A stretch of DNA of 64,000 bases. It comes from Megamerina dolium (lineage: Eukaryota; Arthropoda; Insecta; Diptera; Megamerinidae). The DNA lies in contig OY978528.1 in NCBI GenBank assembly GCA_963854835.1, positions 34,269,335 to 34,333,334 of the forward strand. Reading direction: 5' to 3'. A model generated the notes under the pieces. It was not told the origin of the DNA, made no database searches, and saw only the letters and a program-made list of their open reading frames with translations. Position 1 is the stretch's first letter. Every line of letters begins with the position of its first letter. Shown here one piece after another: positions 57,843-64,000 of this stretch. Both the position numbers and the translations under genes were made by a program.

Positions 57843-58171
57843 CAGTAAAAACTCGTAATTGAGACGTGGATTACTGGTCACTATGGTAAGATATGAATCG
57901 CCCCGTGCTCAATCTTCTCTTCCAGGGAAATATTGTACAAGATTGTGTGCAGTTGTTTATGCCATTACACGGCATGGATTATTTCAATTTTTTCTCTCGA
58001 AAACTCTAAGCATTCTTCAATGCTAGCAAATGTAGTTCTTGCAGCTGAAAGTTATGACAAAGAAGCCACTAATTTCACGGTCCAAATATATTTCTCTGAT
58101 CTATTTAAGCGATTTATTATTATTTTTGTTTCTTGGTTTCTAGTAGTGTCTTCATTTTCCAGGTTCTACTG
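57843..58171. mobile_element. pogo/Tigger-like short element, TA-flanked
   Basis: The ends CAGTAAAAACTCGTAATTGA (57843) and, reverse-complemented from 58171, CAGTAGAACCTGGAAAATGA match at about 15 of 20 positions. TA lies outside both (57841-57842 and 58172-58173), the expected duplication for Tc1/mariner/pogo. On the minus strand the interior includes ASIEECLEFSREKIE, which could be a remnant of a Tigger-type transposase C-terminus. Total 329 bases. Confidence 0.65.
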
Positions 58172-58173
58172 TA

Positions 58174-59332
58174 TTCCTGATAATAAAAGTTAAATAAATT
58201 TATGTAGGAAGAAAAACCATATAAATACTATCTACACAATTGTTAAATAAGAATAAACATTGCAATAGTTAAAACAAGAATAGTACATAATAATAACCTC
58301 GACAATCTAAACAATAACTAACGCTACCCATAAAATCAAGAATCATAATTGTAATGTGAAAGTGGGATCTAAAGTAAAGTATCGTATGTATGCTTTCTGG
58401 TATATTTGTGTATGTATATTATATTAGTTTGTATACAATAATATGCAATGGAATCCTGACAACAATAATAACAATAACTATATTATTTACAAGGTTACAT
58501 AAGCAATTATAATATCACACAAATAACTGAAATGAACAGCATACAATTTAGAGTGAAAAGAGAATACTTGCCAATGCGTCTAAGGATTGCAAAAAAACAA
58601 CAATGAAAACACTAATGCCATCTGCTCTTGTTAATGCTGTTGTGTTTGGTACTTTTATCCCATAACCGCCAAAATGTCCAAATTTTTCATTTGTGATAAT
58701 TTTATAATGATGCAGGGTCTCTTTTTCTAATTAAAATTTCTTCTTATATGCACTCTTTGGAGTTTGGCGCTGCAATGGCTAATTTTGGGCCACGATAGTG
58801 ACAAACTAAGAAAACTGCTTCCAAATGTTTTTCGAAATGCTCGGAATTCATGGTTTCACTTCAAAAATTCAAAACAAAGACTAATAGCGCTGTCAAAATC
58901 AGTTTGTGCATTAGCCAAGGGTTGCATCTGCCCACATCAAGAGAATGATTTGACGTTTATTAACATTTATTAATGGATTTTCGTCATATTTTCTACCGTG
59001 AATCACACGAAATGACTTCTAATATGAGTTTAAATACATTTATTCACTTTCAATAATTGTTGAGATATTATTCCATTAATTATTATATAATGTTTGCAAA
59101 TGTTTATAAAATGTTTAATTTAAATTTAATTGATTGCAATTAACATATCTGTATAAATTCTATTTGCATTCACACATAACTCCATAAAATTATATGTATT
59201 TATATATGCACATTAGAGATGCCCAAATGGTAAGTAAGATTGCTTGAATTTCTAGAAAGACGTTATTCAATCATTTCTGGTCATGAATAAAACGTAGAGA
59301 AAAACAAGTTTTCCAATGATTAACCTATTTTA
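58174..59332. other. AT-rich non-coding DNA
   Basis: No supported gene. The stretch 58740-58960 is less AT-rich with a 69-residue frame, but the translation resembles nothing I know. Confidence 0.45.
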
Positions 59333-59343
59333 CTACTTTCTCT

Positions 59344-60380
59344 GTCTTTCTGTCTTTCTTGATATCACTCAAGCTTTCGATAAAGTATGGAACGATGGTC
59401 TTATTTACAAACTCAAACTATTACTGCCTGCAAATGTCTCCTCATTGCTTAGTACCTATCTCACGAAAAGACAATTTCTCGTACATCACAAGGATTACAT
59501 AACAAATCCATTGGATATTCACGCTGGCGTTCCTCAAGGAAGCGTTTTGGGCCCCTTACTGTATCTCTTATACACTTCGGATATGCCCAACAATAACTAT
59601 ACATTCATATCGGCCTTTGCTGATGATACGGCAATATTGTGCTCTCGCTCTAACCTCATAGAAGAAACTAAACTCCTGCAGGTTAGCTAAATGGCGCATA
59701 AAAGTCAATGAATCAAAGAGCGTACATGTAACCTTCACGCTAAGGCCAGATACATGTCCCCCACTTAAAATTAATGGCCAATCAGTTCCACAATGTTCCT
59801 CAACAAAGTACTTGAGTATTCACCTCGACAGAAGGCTGACCTGGAAAAATCACATAGAGGCAAAGAAAACTCAGATCAAGCTTAAAATTAATCAGTTATG
59901 GTGGCTGATACACAAAAGATCAAAGTTGAATCTCGAATACAAAGTGCTATTATATAAAGCAATCCTGAAGCCAATCTGGACTTATGGTATTCAGTTTTGG
60001 GGCACCGCATCTCCCTCAAATATCGAAAAATTGCAGCGAATACAATCCAAGTGTCTGCGAATTATTGTAAACGCGCCTTGGTATATGAGGAACGTTAACA
60101 TCCATCGAGATTTAAATGTACCCACAATTTCTGAGGAAGTTGCAATGTCTTGCAGAAGCTACATTCAAAAATTAAACAACCAGTCGAGCACAGGCCATCT
60201 ACGAATAAAAAAGAAATGACACGCTGTGTAATTGCTAGAACTCGCAACTCAACAAATTGTGATGGAACATCGGGAATATCACATAATTTTAAGTTAGTTT
60301 GTGAGATTTGAATACTTATTGTGAGTTCCTCCGAATGGTAGAAATATTCAATAAATTCTTAGTATTTAAACAAAAAAAAA
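59344..60380 (+). mobile_element. Jockey-clade non-LTR retrotransposon, copy 2, 5'-truncated
   Basis: Begins inside the RT (FLDITQAFDKVWNDGL near 59355) and runs through PQGSVLGPLLYLL, AFADDTAILCSRS and LLQVS-stop (59690), then, in a second frame (59812-60219), SIHLDRRLTWKNHIEAK and PIWTYGIQFWGTASPSN, to the 3' end with AATAAA at about 60350 and a short poly(A). Near-perfect 11-base direct repeats, CTACTTTCTCT (59333-59343) and CTATTTTCTCT (60381-60391), flank it. Sequence is very close to copy 1 including the frame break; its C-terminus is shorter through a deletion near 60180. Confidence 0.92.
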
Positions 60381-60604
60381 CTATTTTCTCTAAACAATAA
60401 ACATTTTATATGTAGTGCTAAGAATACTACATTTCCACCTTTTTGAAATTCATATGGGTTAGATTAAATGTGTTCCGGCCATGGGCACATAGAGGATTAC
60501 GAAAAGGCACGCACGTGTATACAAAGTATACGCATACATAAGTTGTACAACTAGTGTAAAGGTACTTTTGAACAATTCGAGAATCATTCAAAAATGAGCT
60601 TTAA

Positions 60605-61671
60605 GGGGGACCACTTTGACGGTTTGAAAAAATCGAATTTTTTTTTTGCTTGAAATGTTCTATGAGGTGTGTATTTTAATGTAGTATGCTTCTATAGTCC
60701 GCCAGAAACATTTAAACGAGGCAACGAGACGATTTTTTAAAAAATTTCCCGGGGCACTGAGCGAGTTTCTAAAACTTCAAACGCGTTTATCTCGAAATGA
60801 CATTTTGTAAACTGGTGGGACATATCACGCTTGCAGTTTTCAACCGATTTTGATGAAACCTTGCAAAATTATCGAGAATTTAATTCTGCATCGAAATACT
60901 GGATGGGAGTTTTGATATTTTATAATTTTGATTTTTAAAGCATGATTTTGAGGCAAATTTTACATGTAAAAAATTAACAATTTTTTATAAATTTTTATAA
61001 AACGGCTTCAGTATTTCAGTGCGAAATTATATGGAGAATAACCTGCCTATCTAACTTTTGTTCCAGATTCACTTGCGAAGGGTCCAGATGTCCCACCGAT
61101 GGGGAAAACCGGGCTGGAGGGGGGCTACGCGACCTGGTGCAGCGTGTACAGGGAGCCCGAGATCCAAGCAAAAAAAATTGACATTTATTATAAAAAAGAT
61201 AACTAATAAAACTAATAACTAATAATAAATCATGTGTGTGCCATAGCTCAGTGGTTAGTGTGTTCGCCTTCTGATCTGTAGGTCGTGGTTCAATCCCCGG
61301 CTGATGCATAACAAATTTAATATCGATAAGATTTTTCTTTCGAATGGTACCCACCTGTCGGCAAGCAATTGGCAATTCTTCCGACAGTAACAACTTGCCA
61401 TGAAAAAGCTTCTAAAAAGAACTCTGTGACAAAGCTTAGAAAAAGTGATGTTACAAGTGTTCTGCCGTTCGGAACCGGCTAAAATAAGTAGGTCCCTTCT
61501 AATACTGTCCAAATTTAAGACGCACAACAGTAATGGAAGAGAAGCTCGGCCAATGAGCCCTTTGGGGCTTTAAGTGCCACATATCTATCTATCTCAATAA
61601 AAGTTGTTTTAATGCTGAAAAAAAATTCCGAAAATACTTTATTTTCCGACAGCTCAAGGTGGTCTTCCCCC
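60605..61671. mobile_element. piggyBac-like MITE, TTAA-flanked, with a SINE inside
   Basis: The left end GGGGGACCACTTTGACGG and the reverse-complemented right end GGGGGAAGACCACCTTGA are related inverted repeats. TTAA flanks both (60601-60604 and 61672-61675). Without the SINE (61232-61594) the element is about 700 bases, almost the 692 of the copy at 28761-29452, whose ends (GGGGGTCCACC) are similar. No transposase inside. Confidence 0.8.
61232..61594 (+). mobile_element. tRNA-derived SINE, copy C, inside a piggyBac-like MITE
   Basis: Sense strand is plus here: A box TAGCTCAGTGGTTAG at 61244-61258, B box GGTTCAATCCC at 61287-61297, the shared core to ctttaagtgccac (61580), then a tail of ATCT repeats. 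The core is close to copy A. I see no convincing target-site duplication. A true tRNA gene is excluded because there is no cloverleaf closure and the same 300-base body follows in three copies. Confidence 0.9.
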
Positions 61672-61675
61672 TTAA

Positions 61676-63160
61676 ACAAATAATGCACAGCAAATTTTTT
61701 TCAAAATGTATCCTCTGGATCTTCTACATGTTTTCAAAGAACTTTCTGATAAACCTTGGTGAAATTGAAATTAATAGTATTATGAAAATCTCTTGGATAT
61801 CTCTAATGTACATATAACGATATAAATTAATAATTTAATTAAACAAATATTTAACACATTCTTATGCATATACATAATTATTCATATAGGTATGTATACA
61901 ACTATATATATACAGCATGTAAATATTGTATAAAGTAAAAAGAATAACTAAAAGTTATAATTAAAATCATCAAAAATGAAAATATTCAAAACAGTAAGCG
62001 CACATTGAAAAATTTCACTTTAACTTTTTCAGCTTTTATTATTCACATTGATTTGATGAAATTTTCTAGAATACCAGCGATATTATTTTGTAATATTTTA
62101 TATTTCATAACAGAGTAATGCATAATGAATTTGTGTCGAATTCGAAGTGATTACTTCTTATATAATTGTTATCTCGGATATCCAATGGCTAATGCGATGT
62201 TTCGATATTATTACATAATCTATGGTATTTTGTAATGCTGTCAAACTATGTCGAACTCACTTGCTATGCTATTTGGCACTATGAACAGTAATATATTTTC
62301 TACTGTTAATATGCTAATAATAATATCTGCGTATAGTCTCTTTCATACGTATAGAGGCATATTCGTATATGTCTAAAAGCTGCGCAAATAACTACCTACA
62401 AATACACAGTGTTTGTGGGATAAACGCATATTTTATCAAATTTATTTGGCATAAACTATATTTGGATGGCACGCTGCATAATAGCATACGAATATTTATG
62501 CATTGTTATGCTTATGCAGCAATGCATTAACAAGTGTATGCGTGTGCGCACACATATGTGAATACACTATGAGTGTGTACATATAGTATGCTATACGAGT
62601 ACTTTTAGGCATCTAATACATGCATTTCTCGACATAATATACTATGCTATTGGCAATTACAATTTAGTGCATTTTGCTGCTGTTGCTTTCATTTATTACT
62701 TGTGTGCACTTTGGGCGTATACGCACCTTAAATTGAATAGTAAATACTAATATCGCATGCATATGTCTATACATCTATTATAGACAATGTGTCTATACAT
62801 CAGTTGAACTTTCTGTCTTATAAAATTTATACTTTAACTAAATAAATTTATTATTATATATGTACAAAATAAATGATTTACTTCATTAGGTGAAGGAGTT
62901 TCGTGTTTGAATATACTAACATATTTATAATTCAGAATTCTGAGTGTGAGTATTAATGTCGGATATATAGAAACAAATTTTATTTTATGGTCTATTAAAT
63001 AAACTATTTTTGAATTGCACAAATGTTCCTTTAATATTCCACATAGATAAATGCATATGCGTTTACATTACGAAAGACCAGTTGTATATAAATATTTGCA
63101 TCAAGCTAATATTCATATAAAATTGATATATATACTACAATAGTATGATAATAAAGGGGT
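61676..63160. other. AT-rich non-coding DNA
   Basis: No gene or element recognised. TATGCA/catatg-rich stretches at 62340-62620. Confidence 0.45.
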
Positions 63161-64000
63161 GCTACTGGGGTAGTGACGCGATTATATAGCCTCTCCTATT
63201 CAATTGTCAACCTCACCTACACGTCGGTGCACCCTGTCGATAACAGAAGAGGCTCTGACGACATAACACTTTAAGCTAAGGTGTTGATGTACCCGTGCCG
63301 AGAGCTGAATGGCTGGTAGTGATTAAAGAACCAAGTCGTTAACGGTCCCCTCCGATGCCCAGGCAAGGTCGGTTGTATTAAGTGCCTTACCCTGGTATAC
63401 TGGCTCTGCTGGTGTGGACTCTTCTTTCCAGTTCACTCGTGGGAATCAAAACGGAGAACATACACAACAAAACCAAAAACCAGGAAGTAAGGGGGGGCGC
63501 TCTGGGAGCGCTTTCGGAGGATGATCTCTTGGCCAGTAGCCAGGAGAGCATCAAAAACAAGGATGACAAGGGTGCCAGACATAGCACCCCTGTCAGAGAC
63601 AATAACATTCCATCAACATCCAACAAAGGGAGCATGCCAGCCACAGCGGCCCCCAAGAAGTCTAAGGAGTCGTCCGGTACCCTGCTGAAAGCGAGGTATC
63701 AAAGGGCGCTTTTCATACTGGACAAGATCGCCAAAAATAAGAAAGATGGCAAAGTCCAAAAGCGGGATGCCGAGGATAAGGTCAGGTACGAGGCGGTGGT
63801 CAAGCAGTACGAGACCTCACTCGCAAACAAAGCAGCACAGCCACAACAACAGCTGAAGCAGACAGCGAAGCGGAATCGGTTACATGACGTGACCGATCAC
63901 CCCCCAAAAAAGGGCAAGTACTCCAAACAAGGGGGGGGGGTCATTCCGCTGTTGCTCCAGCGGCATGAAAGCAACCCTATAGCGAGGTGGCCAGAGACTT
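63161..64000 (+). mobile_element. R1/LOA-like non-LTR retrotransposon, 5' end, continues past the window
   Basis: Composition changes sharply to GC-rich at about 63160 (ggggtgctactggggtagtg), the style of a fresh non-LTR 5' untranslated region. ORF1 follows and runs off the right edge. Nothing of ORF2 is inside the window, so family assignment rests on ORF1 alone. Confidence 0.75.
63382..64000 (+). CDS. ORF1 (Gag-like) of the right-edge non-LTR element, partial
   Basis: Open from just after a TAA (63379-63381) to the window end, about 206 codons. The translation includes ALSEDDLLASSQESIKN near the start, a pattern seen at the N-terminus of LOA/R1-type ORF1 proteins, followed by a charged lysine-rich segment (RALFILDKIAKNKKDGK) and a basic stretch around HPPKKGKYSKQGGG. 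No ATG precedes the EDDLL block in this frame; AAAACGGAG near 63450 could be a mutated ATG, and the first ATG is at 63633. Such proteins bind the element's RNA. The zinc knuckles expected later lie outside the window. Confidence 0.72.
   Translation, partial: MPYPGILALLVWTLLSSSLVGIKTENIHNKTKNQEVRGGALGALSEDDLLASSQESIKNKDDKGARHSTPVRDNNIPSTSNKGSMPATAAPKKSKESSGTLLKARYQRALFILDKIAKNKKDGKVQKRDAEDKVRYEAVVKQYETSLANKAAQPQQQLKQTAKRNRLHDVTDHPPKKGKYSKQGGGVIPLLLQRHESNPIARWPET

Noticed and set aside
61232..61300. A functional tRNA gene (A and B boxes present)
   Set aside because: The same head with the same 270-base non-tRNA body occurs three times, two with target-site duplications, and no acceptor stem closes. 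It is a SINE.
63387..63656. 89-residue minus-strand frame
   Set aside because: Antisense shadow of the non-LTR ORF1.
1..64000. CRISPR array, bacterial operon or phage
   Set aside because: The genes are spliced and the mobile elements are eukaryotic; no spaced direct-repeat array exists.

Overview
The window is AT-rich nuclear DNA of a higher fly (Diptera; a tephritid-like cyclorrhaphan is an inference from the gene sequences and the mix of transposons). Introns are short (60-73 bases) with GT/AG borders, there are no operons, and intergenic DNA is long and full of microsatellites and transposon relics.

The left 3 kb holds the only two host genes I can support: the last three exons of a TLS1/C9orf78-family gene (+ strand, 32-958) and a complete five-exon ELOVL very-long-chain fatty acid elongase (- strand, 1938-3003). 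They are convergent. They share no pathway: one is a spliceosome-associated nuclear protein, the other an ER lipid enzyme.

From about 3 kb to 40 kb I find no host exon. The region is AT-rich non-coding DNA (intergenic or a large intron) with scattered mobile-element relics: one tRNA-derived SINE, three RTE-like (CFDP2-like) non-LTR pieces, two RNase H-bearing LOA/I-like non-LTR pieces, several mariner relics of different subfamilies, and several short inverted-repeat (MITE-like) elements, including a piggyBac-like one flanked by TTAA.

From 40 kb to 64 kb transposons dominate: a 5'-truncated Jockey element sharing one target site with a SINE; a complete but broken BEL/Pao LTR retrotransposon (46234-52857, 379-base LTRs, 5-base GCGCC duplication) inserted in an old mariner; a decayed RNase H fragment; a nearly full-length RTE-like copy; a pogo/Tigger-like MITE; a second Jockey copy; a second piggyBac-like MITE carrying a SINE inside; and, running off the right edge, the 5' end and ORF1 of an R1/LOA-like non-LTR element.

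The most unusual material is the SINE family (tRNA head, T-rich or ATCT tail, three copies), the triple target-site array at 41914/44848/45229 linking SINE and Jockey insertions, the five ~80-base repeats in the BEL leader, the identical frame break in both Jockey copies, and several palindrome-rich MITEs. All family calls rest on reading the translated sequence; no database search was possible.
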